Shown here piece after piece: positions 1 to 8,252 of a stretch of 64,000 nucleotides of DNA. The DNA lies in the NCBI GenBank assembly GCA_017527075.1, contig JAFXQM010000002.1:186001-250000 (forward strand). Reading direction: 5' to 3'. The stretch's first letter is position 1, and every line of letters begins with the position of its first letter. This stretch comes from Selenomonadaceae bacterium. Lineage in GTDB: Bacteria; Bacillota; Negativicutes; Selenomonadales; Selenomonadaceae. Under the pieces are notes generated by a model. It was given only the letters and a program-made list of their open reading frames with translations, had not been told where the DNA came from and searched no databases. A program made the translations under genes and the position numbers.

Positions 1-359
1 CCCAGACTGTGAATGTTGAACTTGTCTGCGAGGAAAGACTTAACGTAATTGGCGTCAGTCCAGTTGCCGTTAAAGCCGGGATATTTTCTTTGTGCGAGAA
101 CGTAACCCAGAGCCGCAAAATGCGGATGTTTGCACCACTCGCCGTTCATCTTGAGGTGGTAGCGATTGGTGTAATAACCATCGCCAAAGTAACTGACTCC
201 GTTTTCAATGTAGGCAGTATTGATGCTTGTCCTGGTCATGTCGTAGCCCAATCGATGAAAAAACGCAACGTCCACCCTGTTTTCGGCGGCAGTGCCACCC
301 GCGACGAGTCCGAGCTGCTCTGCGCTGAGCATCTCTTCCTTAAGAATTTTGTTTGTCAT
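1..359 (-). CDS. Double-glycine leader protein (partial, 3' end outside window)
   Basis: The gene enters from the left edge on the minus strand and 119 codons are visible without a stop. The ATG at 357-359 follows a clear ribosome site (aaggaga). The first 22 residues end in LSAEQLGLVAGG, which resembles the leader of bacteriocin-type peptides cut after Gly-Gly by a peptidase-containing ABC exporter. The rest is rich in Tyr, Asn and Gly, has one Cys, and shows no membrane segment or family I recognise. It is longer than a classical bacteriocin. No exporter gene is visible. The leader is read directly; the export route is inferred. It lies beside two RTX genes and an IS remnant, so this end of the window is accessory in character. 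Confidence 0.6.
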   Translation of the reverse strand, partial: MTNKILKEEMLSAEQLGLVAGGTAAENRVDVAFFHRLGYDMTRTSINTAYIENGVSYFGDGYYTNRYHLKMNGEWCKHPHFAALGYVLAQRKYPGFNGNWTDANYVKSFLADKFNIHSL

Positions 360-465
360 TTTTACCGGTCTCCTTTAAAAAATTTTTTGGTTTGTGATTT
401 TTTTCCTTTCTGTCCCTTATACGACCGGCGATTGAGTTCGTTACCGCGCGCCGATTATACCTTGG

Positions 466-780
466 TTAAAAAAATTCTTCATTCCCAAGGGTTGTTGGTA
501 AATTAAAAGTGAATAACATAAGAAGCGAGTAAAACGAAATGTCGGGAATGCAAGCAACTGCTCCGTGTTCAGCGACAAAAAAGCGAATTTGCTCGCTGCT
601 GTATGCTTTATCCGCAAGAATCTTTTTACCGCCGAGTTCAACTCCGTAACACTTGAGGGCATTGAAAACTGTGCGAAAATTAAGCGGCGGGCGTCCGACC
701 TTTGGCTTTTCTTCAAACACAAATTTTATTCTGTTCCATTGAGCCTCTGTTAAATCTTTATGATAAAATGAATTTGACAT
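466..780 (-). pseudogene. IS5-type transposase remnant with internal deletion
   Basis: The frame encodes 104 residues from an ATG at 778-780. Residues 1-43 (MSNSFYHKDLTEAQWNRIK, then KVGRPPLNFRTVFNAL) match the N-terminal DUF4096-like segment of IS5/IS1182-type transposases. Residues 52-80 (KKILADKAYSSEQIRFFV, then AEHGAVACIPD) match the region around the second catalytic Asp of the DDE domain. The segment between, with the first catalytic Asp, is missing, and the C-terminus runs into unrelated sequence. Full-length relatives have roughly 250 or more residues, so this is a dead fragment. No terminal inverted repeats were identified. Confidence 0.8.
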
Positions 781-788
781 AAATAAAT

Positions 789-809
789 CCCGCCGAGTTT
801 TTCGACGGG
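789..809 (-). terminator. Hairpin after the RTX peptidase gene
   Basis: On the minus strand CCCGTCG pairs with CGGCGGG across a 7-base loop just after the stop of the gene ending at 826. The following tract is only moderately T-rich (atttattt), so terminator function is likely but weaker than at other sites here. Confidence 0.45.
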
Positions 810-825
810 AAAAATTTTTATTCGT

Positions 826-3069
826 TCATTGTCGGTTGAATTTGCCGTCGACGATTGAGTAAACACTGTCGTCGACGTGAAAGGTCGTGGCGGAAAAATC
901 TTGGAAGGTGACCGAGCCGCCGTCGAATTTGAACTTGATGACGGAATTTTTTTTGCTGTAAGAAGTTTTGAAGTCGAGCCCGTCGAGCGAGAGCGTGTCG
1001 CCATCTTGGAAGCCGAAAATTATATCGTCGCCGTCGCCGCAGATAAATTTGTCTTTGCCGGCGTCGCCCCAGAGGGTATCGTCGCCTTTGCCGCCGTAAA
1101 GTTTGTCTTTGCCTTTGCCGCCGTGAAGTTGGTCGTCGCCTGAGCCGCCCGTGATTGAATTTGCTTTATCGTTGCCCGTGATGATTGTCGCCTTCGTTCG
1201 CGCCGAGGCGTCAATTTTTTTTATGTCGGCGTCGACGGTCACGGGCGAGGCAGCGGAATTCGTCAGCGTCAGAGTCGTGGAGCCGAGCACGGTCGAAAAT
1301 TTTTCGCCGCCCGCCGTTATAACGTTCAAAGTTTTTCCTTTGCCGTTCTGAATCGTGAGCGAGCCTTTCTTGGTCGTGAAGATGACGTCGGAGCCGTCGA
1401 GGGTCGTGGCCTTAATCGCGGAGGAGAGAGAAATTTTATCGTCGGCTGAGTAATCGGTGATTAAATCGTCGCCCGCCGTGTGCACGAATAAATCTCTGCC
1501 TGCGTTGCCCGTGAGCGTGTCGTCGCCCTTGCCGCCCGTGATTGAATTCGCCTTCGAGTTGCCGACGAGTTCGATTGCCTTCGAGCGCGCGGAGGCGTCG
1601 AGAATTTTTATTGAGGAGTCGGCGGTTACGGGCGAGGTCGCGGCGTTCGTCAGCGTCAAAGTTGTGCCGCCGAGGACGGTCGAATATCTTTCGCCCAGAC
1701 GATTGATAATGTTCAAAGTTTTTCCCTTGCCGTTCTTTACGGTGAGCGAGCCGCCGACAATTTTAAAAATCACGTCGTCGCCGTCGAGGGTCGTGTCGTC
1801 GAGCACCGAGGTGAGAGAAATTTTGTCGTCGGCCGAGTAATCGACGATGATGTCGTCGCCTTCGCTGTAAACGAAAATATTTTTCCCGTCGCCGCCCTTG
1901 AGTGAGTCGTCGCCCTTGCCGCCGATTAAAGTGTCGTTGCCGCTGCCGCCGATTAAAAAGTTTGCGTTGTCATTGCCGTAAATCAAAATGCCCGCGTCGA
2001 GTGCCGAAGCCCTGACGGTTTTTATTTTGGAGGAGTAATCGTCGAGGTCGAGAGTTTTGCCCGAAAAATTTTCGGCGAGCGTCAAAGTTTTTCCGCTGAG
2101 GGTCGTGGTCTCTTCGTCGTAAGTGGAAAGATAATTTTGCGCGCCCTGCTTTGCCAGCCAGCGCAGGAAAATGTAACCGCCGACGTAAGCGTTGACGCCC
2201 GTGACATTTTTTTCCACGTTAAAAATTTTGTTCAGCGTGGAAGGATTTTTCGCGACGGTTTTAATCACCGAGTTCCTGAGGTCGTCGATGCCGCGCGTGA
2301 GTTCGCCCAAGCCCTCTTTGAGGAAGGTCGGGAGCTTGCCGTAATTGTTGACCTTCGCCATCATGAGCGCGTGCGTGAATTCGTGGGCGAGCGTCCTGTC
2401 CAAACAAAAAGTCGGATACTTCGAGCTCTGACCGTTGACATCGGAGGCGGCGAAAGTTTTGAAGCACGCCTCGTTGATGAAAAGTTTAACCACGGAGCGG
2501 CCGCTGACTTTGTTAATGCCTTCGACGTAAGCAAAATAATTTCGGCTGTTCTCGTTCTTGAAGTTGACGATAATTTCTTTGGCGGCGGCGTCGGTGTCGT
2601 TGAAGCTGTAACCGAAACTTTCTTCGTTGAGCTTGAGGCCTTCGCGCGCCCACCAAGTTTTGAGTGCCTGCCACATGTAAACTCTGTTGGCCGAAGTCAA
2701 ACTGCTGCCCAGCCGAAAAGTCACGCCGTAAATCTCAAAAGAAGTGTCGCTGAAGGTCGTGTCGAGCTTGCCGCTTTCGGGGACGATTGAATCGGCGGTT
2801 TTGATTTTGGAGCCGCCCGCGTCCGCGCCGGTGATTGCGCCCACGTCGGTGTTGTTCAAATTTATTCCGCACTTTTCGAGAAGAAAATTATCCGCGCCCA
2901 AATCTTTGCAGTCGGCGACAACTTGGTCAGCCGCGGCTTGGAAGTCGGAGTAATAACCGCCCGTCGCGTAATTCACGGCGGCATCGAGTGCCTTCCTGCC
3001 CGAAGCGTTCGTCATGTCCAGCGCGCGCATGAATCGCTTGATGATTTCCTGTTGAGTTTTTGTCGCCAT
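826..3069 (-). CDS. RTX-repeat protein with HExxH (gluzincin-like) peptidase domain
   Basis: This 747-residue protein has no classical signal peptide. Residues 1-110 are a helical and linker N-terminus. Around 200-260 lies a zinc peptidase core: HEFTH at 229-233 and, about 20 residues later, FLKEGLGEL, whose E252 fits the third zinc ligand of gluzincins (peptidase MA type). From about 360 to the end there are glycine/aspartate nonapeptides of the RTX type (GGSGNDTLIGGKGDDSL) set in a repeated module of about 125 residues. Each module contains DYSADDKISL and TLTLTN, then a DASAR(S/T)KA link and a new RTX block. RTX proteins usually leave by type I secretion through a C-terminal signal and fold on calcium; that is family knowledge. 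No type I exporter is in the window. The neighbouring gene shares the same module, so the two probably arose by duplication and domain exchange. Substrate unknown. Confidence 0.8.
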   Translation of the reverse strand: MATKTQQEIIKRFMRALDMTNASGRKALDAAVNYATGGYYSDFQAAADQVVADCKDLGADNFLLEKCGINLNNTDVGAITGADAGGSKIKTADSIVPESGKLDTTFSDTSFEIYGVTFRLGSSLTSANRVYMWQALKTWWAREGLKLNEESFGYSFNDTDAAAKEIIVNFKNENSRNYFAYVEGINKVSGRSVVKLFINEACFKTFAASDVNGQSSKYPTFCLDRTLAHEFTHALMMAKVNNYGKLPTFLKEGLGELTRGIDDLRNSVIKTVAKNPSTLNKIFNVEKNVTGVNAYVGGYIFLRWLAKQGAQNYLSTYDEETTTLSGKTLTLAENFSGKTLDLDDYSSKIKTVRASALDAGILIYGNDNANFLIGGSGNDTLIGGKGDDSLKGGDGKNIFVYSEGDDIIVDYSADDKISLTSVLDDTTLDGDDVIFKIVGGSLTVKNGKGKTLNIINRLGERYSTVLGGTTLTLTNAATSPVTADSSIKILDASARSKAIELVGNSKANSITGGKGDDTLTGNAGRDLFVHTAGDDLITDYSADDKISLSSAIKATTLDGSDVIFTTKKGSLTIQNGKGKTLNVITAGGEKFSTVLGSTTLTLTNSAASPVTVDADIKKIDASARTKATIITGNDKANSITGGSGDDQLHGGKGKDKLYGGKGDDTLWGDAGKDKFICGDGDDIIFGFQDGDTLSLDGLDFKTSYSKKNSVIKFKFDGGSVTFQDFSATTFHVDDSVYSIVDGKFNRQ

Positions 3070-3081
3070 AAAAATTTTTCC

Positions 3082-5409
3082 TCACTTCAGTTTCTTGCCG
3101 ACGATTGAATAAGTCGTGCCGTTTATGTTAAAGCTGTCGGTCGCGCTCACGCCTTTAAAGATGACGTGCCCGCCGCCGTCAATCGCCAGAGTCAGTTTGC
3201 CGCTCTTGAACGAAGAATTTGTGAACGAACCCTGCGAGCCGTCCGCGTTCAAAATTTGGAGCATATCGCCCGCCGAGAAGTCCATGATTGTATCTTTGCC
3301 TTCGTTCGGCTTGTAAATGAAAACGTCGTCGCCGCTTTGCCCGTAAAGCGTATCGTCGCCCTTGCCGCCCCAGAGCGTGTCCTTGCCGCTGCCGCCGACG
3401 AGTTTATCGTTGCCGTTCTGTCCGCTGAGGTAATCGTTGCCCTTGCCGCCGCGCAGAGTGTCGTCGCCGTTCTTGCCGTAAAGTTTGTCCTTGCCCGCGC
3501 CGCCCACGATTGAATTGTTCAACGAATTGCCGACGAGTTTAATCGCCTTCGTGCGCGCGGAAGCGTCAGCGGTTTCAATCGCGGAGGCAATCGTCACGGC
3601 GGAGGCAGTTTCATTCGTCACGGTCAAGGTCGTCGGGTCGTTGGCGTCGATGTTCACGGCGGAGAGAGACGCCGCGCCGCTCAGAGTAATCTTTCCGCTG
3701 CCGACGCTGACGATGACATTGTCGCCGCTTTTTACGGAAGAAACTTTTCCGCTGATTTGGAGCGTGGAGGACGAATCGAAGCCTTGAATCAAATCGTTGC
3801 CGTCGCCCGACGAATATTTGAACGTGACGTTGGAGCCGCTGCTGTCAATCGTGTCGTCGCCCTTGCCGCCCGAAATCGTCGCGCCGGTTCCGTTGACGGA
3901 GATGTTATCGTCCGCGCTGCCGCCGCTGAAGAAAATTTTTCCGACGGAGCCGTTCCAACCCGCGCCGACGCCCGCCGCCCAAGTGCTCGTCGTGTTGAGC
4001 GTGCCGCCCGTGATTTTTATGTTGCCAATCGAACCGCTTGAGCCCGAACCGATACCCGCGCCCATGTTCGTCGTGGTCGTTATCGTTCCGTTTTTAATTT
4101 CGAGGTCGGCTGAAGTGTCGCCGTAAGAATTAAATCCGATGCCCGAACCTTGAGTGCCCGCCGTCGCGAATAAAATTCCTGAGCCGTCGACAGTCAGCCC
4201 GCCGCCGATATTAACAACCGCCGCCCACGTGTCAGAGGTCGTCAAGGCGTTCAGACCCGCGAGCGTCAGCTTATTGCCCGCGCCCGTGCCGAAAGTTATC
4301 ACGCTGCCCGATTCGTTTACGATTTTTAAATTTTTAATCGTCAGGTCGGCGGTCGAGGAGTTCACCACGATTTTCACGTCGCTTAAGTCGCCCGCGCTGC
4401 CGCCGTCGATTGTCACAGCGTCGCTCGTGTTGATTCTTATCGTTCCCGAAAAATTTTTCGCGATTGAATAAGTGCCGCCGCGTTTGACGGAAGAATTGCC
4501 GTTGCCAAGGACGGTGTTGAGCGTCGAAGTTTCTTCTTCGGGCAAGCTGCCGCGCTTGACAGTCATCGACGTGTTCAAAATTTCTGCCGTGCTTATCGTG
4601 TCAGGCGAATATAAATCGCCGCCGAACATTTGCACCCAATGATGTTTCCACTGCGAGTCGGCGTCGTAAGTGTAACCTACGCCAATCTTTGTGAAGTATG
4701 ACCTTAAAATATTTGCGCGGTGCCCCGGCGAGTTCATCCAACCTTCCATTGCCGCTTCGGGGAAAGTCGGGCTGGAGTAAATGTTTTCGCCCATGCCGTT
4801 GTAATCTTTTTTCACGGCGGTAAAGCAACTCGTGCCGTCGGGGCGTTCGTGAGCATACTTGTCGATAATTTCCACCGAACGAATTGCCGCGCCGTCCGAC
4901 AAACCCTGCGACAGAGTCAGAGCCTCCAAGCCTTGAACCTCGCGCTCCTGATTTGTGATTCGCAAAACGTCCCAGATGTATTCGTGCGCGTCGCCCTCGT
5001 AATAATCGGCGGCGTCGCTCGAACCTTTCAGCGTGAGATTGAAGTAACCTTTGTCGTCTGTCCAAATCACGTCGTTGCCGCTGATAACGTGGCTGAGCTT
5101 TGGAGTCGTCGCGCCGTCGAAGTTCACGATAATTTTGTCTGCGGTCGGGTTGATGTCTTCAATCACCGCGGAAATTTTTTTCTCGGCGGAAAAGTTGAGC
5201 TCGAAGGTGTCGGAGCCTTTGCCGCCGCTGAGAGTTCCGTTGCCGCCCGTCATGCGCAGGAGGTCGTTGCCGCTGCCGCCGACGAGAAGAATTTTATTTT
5301 TGCCGTCGCTGATAAGCGTGTCGCTGCCCGCCAAGCCGTAAACCTGAGTTTTGTCTTCGGCGGTTACGAGTTTGTCCTTGGTCGATTTGCCAACGATAAC
5401 GTCCGCCAT
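3082..5409 (-). CDS. RTX-repeat protein with CAP/SCP domain
   Basis: A 775-residue protein with RTX-like repeats at both ends. Residues 1-70 hold a first glycine/aspartate block. Residues 145-265 form a CAP (SCP/PR-1) domain, with H187 (YAHERPDG), E208 (MGENIYSS), H230 (SPGHRANIL) and H257 (HWVQMFGGD) at the usual conserved positions. Residues 300-500 are Gly/Ser/Thr-rich with repeated IKNGTI and IKITGGTL strands, suggesting a beta-helix. From about 590 a DASARTKAIKLVGNSLNNS link leads into long RTX repeats and a C-terminal YSIVGKKLK tail like that of the gene ending at 826. A ribosome site (gagaggggcg) precedes the ATG at 5407-5409. The domain order suggests a secreted, calcium-binding surface or effector protein; its target is unknown. 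Only 12 bases separate it from the next RTX gene, so the pair is probably one transcript. Confidence 0.8.
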   Translation of the reverse strand: MADVIVGKSTKDKLVTAEDKTQVYGLAGSDTLISDGKNKILLVGGSGNDLLRMTGGNGTLSGGKGSDTFELNFSAEKKISAVIEDINPTADKIIVNFDGATTPKLSHVISGNDVIWTDDKGYFNLTLKGSSDAADYYEGDAHEYIWDVLRITNQEREVQGLEALTLSQGLSDGAAIRSVEIIDKYAHERPDGTSCFTAVKKDYNGMGENIYSSPTFPEAAMEGWMNSPGHRANILRSYFTKIGVGYTYDADSQWKHHWVQMFGGDLYSPDTISTAEILNTSMTVKRGSLPEEETSTLNTVLGNGNSSVKRGGTYSIAKNFSGTIRINTSDAVTIDGGSAGDLSDVKIVVNSSTADLTIKNLKIVNESGSVITFGTGAGNKLTLAGLNALTTSDTWAAVVNIGGGLTVDGSGILFATAGTQGSGIGFNSYGDTSADLEIKNGTITTTTNMGAGIGSGSSGSIGNIKITGGTLNTTSTWAAGVGAGWNGSVGKIFFSGGSADDNISVNGTGATISGGKGDDTIDSSGSNVTFKYSSGDGNDLIQGFDSSSTLQISGKVSSVKSGDNVIVSVGSGKITLSGAASLSAVNIDANDPTTLTVTNETASAVTIASAIETADASARTKAIKLVGNSLNNSIVGGAGKDKLYGKNGDDTLRGGKGNDYLSGQNGNDKLVGGSGKDTLWGGKGDDTLYGQSGDDVFIYKPNEGKDTIMDFSAGDMLQILNADGSQGSFTNSSFKSGKLTLAIDGGGHVIFKGVSATDSFNINGTTYSIVGKKLK

Positions 5410-5460
5410 GATGAATCGCCCCTCTCAAAAAATTTTTATGAAGTATATCATACAATCGCG

Positions 5461-5494
5461 GAAAAAGAAAAAGCCCCTCGGCTGAACGAGGGAC
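5461..5494 (-). terminator. Rho-independent terminator after the NlpC/P60 gene
   Basis: On the minus strand GTCCCTCG pairs with CGAGGGGC around a 6-base loop and is followed directly by TTTTTCTTTTTC. It lies 30 bases after the stop at 5524, so it ends that transcript and insulates the RTX gene starting at 5409. Confidence 0.8.
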
Positions 5495-5523
5495 ATTTTC
5501 TCTTTGATGAAGTCTTTAAAGAC

Positions 5524-6192
5524 TTACAAAATTCTGCGTGCGCCAATGTAGTGCGAGCTCCAATAAGAACTTCCCAACGAATCGATAGTGACACCGCGAC
5601 TTGAGCTGGCGTGAATGAAATTGTTGTCGCCGAGATAAATTCCGACATGCGAGGCTCCGTAGGTGTAAGTGCTGAAGAAAACCAAGTCGCCGCTCACGAG
5701 GTCGGTGGTGGAAATCGGCGTGCCAAAATCGTATTGGACGTCGGCGGTGCGGGGAATGGAAATGCCGGCATTTGCGAAGACGTATTGCACATAACCTGAA
5801 CAGTCAAAGCCGTAGGGGCTGGTGCCGCCGAAGACATAAGGGACGCCGATATAATTCATCGACAACGAGATAATGTTGTTCGCCAAGTAGCTCGCGCTGT
5901 GAGTGATGTCGGGCATTTCCTTGCCGAGCAGTGCCGAGTACGTTGCCGGTCCGATTAAACCGTCCGCCTTAATGCCTTGAGCTTTTTGGAATTCTTTGAT
6001 GGCATCTGCCGTCGCCGCCCCGAAAGCTCCGTCCGCCATGACATCGTAGCCAAGCAAGACGAGTTGCCCTTGAATCTCGGCAATCTCCTCGCCTTGGTCG
6101 CCCACTCTGAATTGACCGGCCGCAAAGCTCGTGGAAACGCTCATCGATAGCAAACAAATCACCATCACTAACGCTCGCAAAAAACTCCTCAA
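5524..6192 (-). CDS. Secreted peptidoglycan hydrolase: PG-binding domain plus NlpC/P60
   Basis: A 222-residue protein with a signal peptide (cleavage near AFA-A, about residue 25), a PG_binding_1 domain at about 27-90 (GDQGEEIAEIQGQLVLLGYD, GLIGPATYSALL) and an NlpC/P60 domain at 105-222. The catalytic Cys is C131 (FDCSGYVQ); H182 (ASHVGIYLG) and H194 (FIHASSSRG) complete the site. The family cuts the gamma-D-glutamyl to diamino acid bond of stem peptides. The start is uncertain. TTG at 6190-6192 has AAGGAAG 9 bases upstream. A second TTG at 6178-6180, four residues in, has AGGAG 4 bases upstream and gives an equally good signal peptide. It is probably a single-gene unit with its own terminator. 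Confidence 0.88.
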   Translation of the reverse strand: MRSFLRALVMVICLLSMSVSTSFAAGQFRVGDQGEEIAEIQGQLVLLGYDVMADGAFGAATADAIKEFQKAQGIKADGLIGPATYSALLGKEMPDITHSASYLANNIISLSMNYIGVPYVFGGTSPYGFDCSGYVQYVFANAGISIPRTADVQYDFGTPISTTDLVSGDLVFFSTYTYGASHVGIYLGDNNFIHASSSRGVTIDSLGSSYWSSHYIGARRIL

Positions 6193-6287
6193 AATCAGCC
6201 ACTTCCTTTCTAATGGATTCTAAGAGAATTATAATCTTTTGACGTGATTAATAAATGAATTGAATAAGTTTTTTTCCTGAAAGCGAA

Positions 6288-6317
6288 ACGTCGCCACCCG
6301 ATTAAGAGCAGCGACGT
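6288..6317 (-). terminator. Hairpin downstream of rnpB
   Basis: ACGTCGC (6288-6294) pairs with GCGACGT (6311-6317). It lies ten bases beyond the 3' end of RNase P RNA in the direction of transcription. The T-run is better on the plus strand (gttttttgg) than on the minus strand, so its assignment to rnpB is by position. Confidence 0.45.
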
Positions 6318-6326
6318 TTTTTGGTC

Positions 6327-6740
6327 GGCGGGCAGTCAATAAGCCGGATTCTGTATAATGGCAATCATTTATCTTGCTTGAACGTCGCCGCCCAAGTCCA
6401 GCAACTTACCCGAAAGGTCAGCGAGCAACCTCAACCCTTTCCTATTTAGTTTTGCTCCGCGTGAGGTTTATCAGGCTCAAATGTTACCATTTGACCGGTA
6501 GGCTCTTACCCTGCCTTTTCATCCTTACCCGTTTAGGATTTAGGATTCAGGATTTGGGATTTAGGGCTTTTAACTCCTAACTCCTACCTCCTCACTCCTA
6601 ACTCCTCAACCGGCGGTTTTCTTTTCTGTGACACTGTCTTTAAGATTACTCTCACCGGGCGTTACCCGGCACGCTGCTCTGTGGAGTCCGGACTTTCCTC
6701 GTGGGAACGAATTCCCCCGCGATTGCCTCTCCTGCCCGCC
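6327..6740 (-). ncRNA. rnpB: RNase P RNA (bacterial type A)
   Basis: The catalytic RNA of RNase P, which matures tRNA 5' ends. Read on the minus strand, the conserved 5' core GAGGAAAGTCCGGACTCC, the motif GTAAGAGCCTACCGG, the GAGCAAAACTAAATAGG stretch and the 3' core CAGAATCCGGCTTATTGACT are all present in the expected order. Helix P1 pairs 6732-6740 with 6327-6335 (ggcgggcag/ctgcccgcc), which sets the ends. Between ACCGCCGG and GGGTAAGGATGAAAAGG, where P12 should be, is a 75-base heptanucleotide repeat described separately. The total of about 414 nt is longer than usual by that insert. Confidence 0.93.
6532..6606. repeat. Heptanucleotide repeat element inside rnpB (replaces P12)
   Basis: On the plus strand four TTAGGAT-like heptamers (TTAGGAT, TTAGGAT, TCAGGAT, TTGGGAT) are followed by a short linker and five ACTCCTA-like heptamers. 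The halves are imperfect inverted repeats, so the RNA can fold into one long stem with a mismatch near every seventh base. The same type of element occurs between genes at many places in this window. Confidence 0.85.
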
Positions 6741-6895
6741 AATAAAATTTTAACACCATAATTTTTTCGTGTCAAATACTTTATTCATGATTTATTCATT
6801 TTGTTTGTGGTGGTTAAAAATTAACAGAAAAAGAAAAGTCGCCGCGCAGGAGGATTTGCACTCCGTGCGCCGCGACAATTTTTTTTTCGCCGAAT

Positions 6896-8053
6896 TTATC
6901 TGCGCGAACGCATCCACGGCGGGATATCGATATCGACGTTGGCGGGCTGAGGATTCGTGTTGCCGAAGCCGCCGTCAAAAGTTCCGAAGGGCGAACGCGA
7001 AGTTTGCTCTTGAACTCGGCGCGGCTGAACGGGAGTCGGTTCGGGCTGACGAATCGGCTCGCGAAAATCTTCTTCCGCTTCCTCTTCGAAACGCGTGGCA
7101 ATGACCGTGACGGAAACTTTGTCGCCCAAAGATTCGTCGAGGCTGACGCCCCAAATAATTTCCGCGTCGGGGTGAGCGGCCTCTTGCACGGTCGTTGACG
7201 CCTCGTTGACTTCCAACATGGACAGCGAATCGGTCGCGCCCATTATGTTGAGCAGCACTCCGCGCGCGCCCTGCAAACTCGTTTCAAGCAGAGGAGAGTC
7301 AATCGCCGCCTTGACCGCGTCGACGGTCGCATTTTCGCCGCTCGCCTCGCCGATACCCATCAGAGCCGAGCCCGCGTTGCTCATTATCGACTTAACGTCC
7401 GCGAAATCCAAATTGACCAGCCCCGGCACCGCGATTAAGTCCGAGATACCTTTGACGCCTTGGCGAAGAATATCGTCGGCAATCGTAAACGCCTGAGTCA
7501 TCGGAGTTTTTTTGTCGACGACTTGGAGCAGGCGGTCGTTTGGAATTGTGATAATCGTGTCGACGTTGCGCTTGAGGTTTTCAATGCCGATGTCGGCATT
7601 TTTTTTGCGCTTGGGACCTTCGAAGGTAAACGGACGAGTGACGACGCCGACAGTCAACGCGCCAATTTCCCGCGCACACTCCGCCACGACCGGAGCCGCG
7701 CCCGTACCCGTGCCGCCGCCCATGCCCGCCGTGATGAATACCATGTCCGAGCCGCGCAGGGCGTTGATGATGTCCTCGCGACTTTCCATTGCCGCCTTCT
7801 GCCCAATTTCCGGTCGAGCCCCCGCGCCCAGCCCGCGAGTGAGTTTCTCGCCGATTTGCATGCGCTTGGGTGCCAAAGCGGTGAGCAATGCCTGCGCGTC
7901 GGTGTTCACGGCGATAAACTCCACGCCCTCCAAGCCGAGCGAAATCATTCGGTTGACGGCGTTGTTGCCGCCGCCGCCCACGCCAATTACTTTAATCTTG
8001 GCGAACTGGTCCAAAGTGTTGTCATCAAGTTCAAACACATTCCATGCCTCCAT
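6896..8053 (-). CDS. ftsZ: Cell division GTPase FtsZ
   Basis: The tubulin homologue that polymerises at mid-cell to form the Z ring. The 385-residue protein has the GTP-binding signature GGGTGTG at 112-118, the T7/synergy segment around [18 protein letters not shown], a Pro/Gln-rich linker (about 325-370) and the conserved C-terminal peptide [13 protein letters not shown] that docks FtsA, SepF or ZipA. Length is normal. The ATG at 8051-8053 starts [12 protein letters not shown]; the preceding bases (tttatggaggc) give little ribosome site before it, so initiation may be weak. No ftsA, ftsQ or mur genes flank it, so it stands outside the usual dcw cluster. It faces away from the Crp/Fnr gene across a 200-base divergent intergenic region. 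Confidence 0.97.
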   Translation of the reverse strand: MEAWNVFELDDNTLDQFAKIKVIGVGGGGNNAVNRMISLGLEGVEFIAVNTDAQALLTALAPKRMQIGEKLTRGLGAGARPEIGQKAAMESREDIINALRGSDMVFITAGMGGGTGTGAAPVVAECAREIGALTVGVVTRPFTFEGPKRKKNADIGIENLKRNVDTIITIPNDRLLQVVDKKTPMTQAFTIADDILRQGVKGISDLIAVPGLVNLDFADVKSIMSNAGSALMGIGEASGENATVDAVKAAIDSPLLETSLQGARGVLLNIMGATDSLSMLEVNEASTTVQEAAHPDAEIIWGVSLDESLGDKVSVTVIATRFEEEAEEDFREPIRQPEPTPVQPRRVQEQTSRSPFGTFDGGFGNTNPQPANVDIDIPPWMRSRR

Positions 8054-8177
8054 AAAATTTATTCAACCCGTTAAGAATTTTTCTTCCGAATGTTCGCCGC
8101 CATTTTACTATAAAATTTTTATTTGTAAAAGACTTGGCGTCATAAATTTTTCAGCAAGCGAAAATTTCGGGCGGGCG

Positions 8178-8206
8178 TTGTGACAAAAGTAACTGTGTGA
8201 TAAAAT
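8178..8206 (+). promoter_or_regulatory. Candidate sigma-70 promoter for the Crp/Fnr-ccm operon
   Basis: TTGTGA (8178-8183) and TAAAAT (8201-8206) are 17 bases apart. A perfect TATAAT also lies at 8216-8221, but with a poor -35 (CTGTGT). One of the two probably drives the operon starting at 8253. Confidence 0.45.
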
Positions 8207-8252
8207 TGCACGCGGTATAATCGGAAAAATTTTTATCGGGAGGTGAGCGGCG

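Noticed and set aside
8178..8206. Crp or Fnr binding site in the ftsZ-crp spacer
   Set aside because: TGTGACAAAAGTAACTGTGTGA-like bases are not symmetric enough for either consensus.
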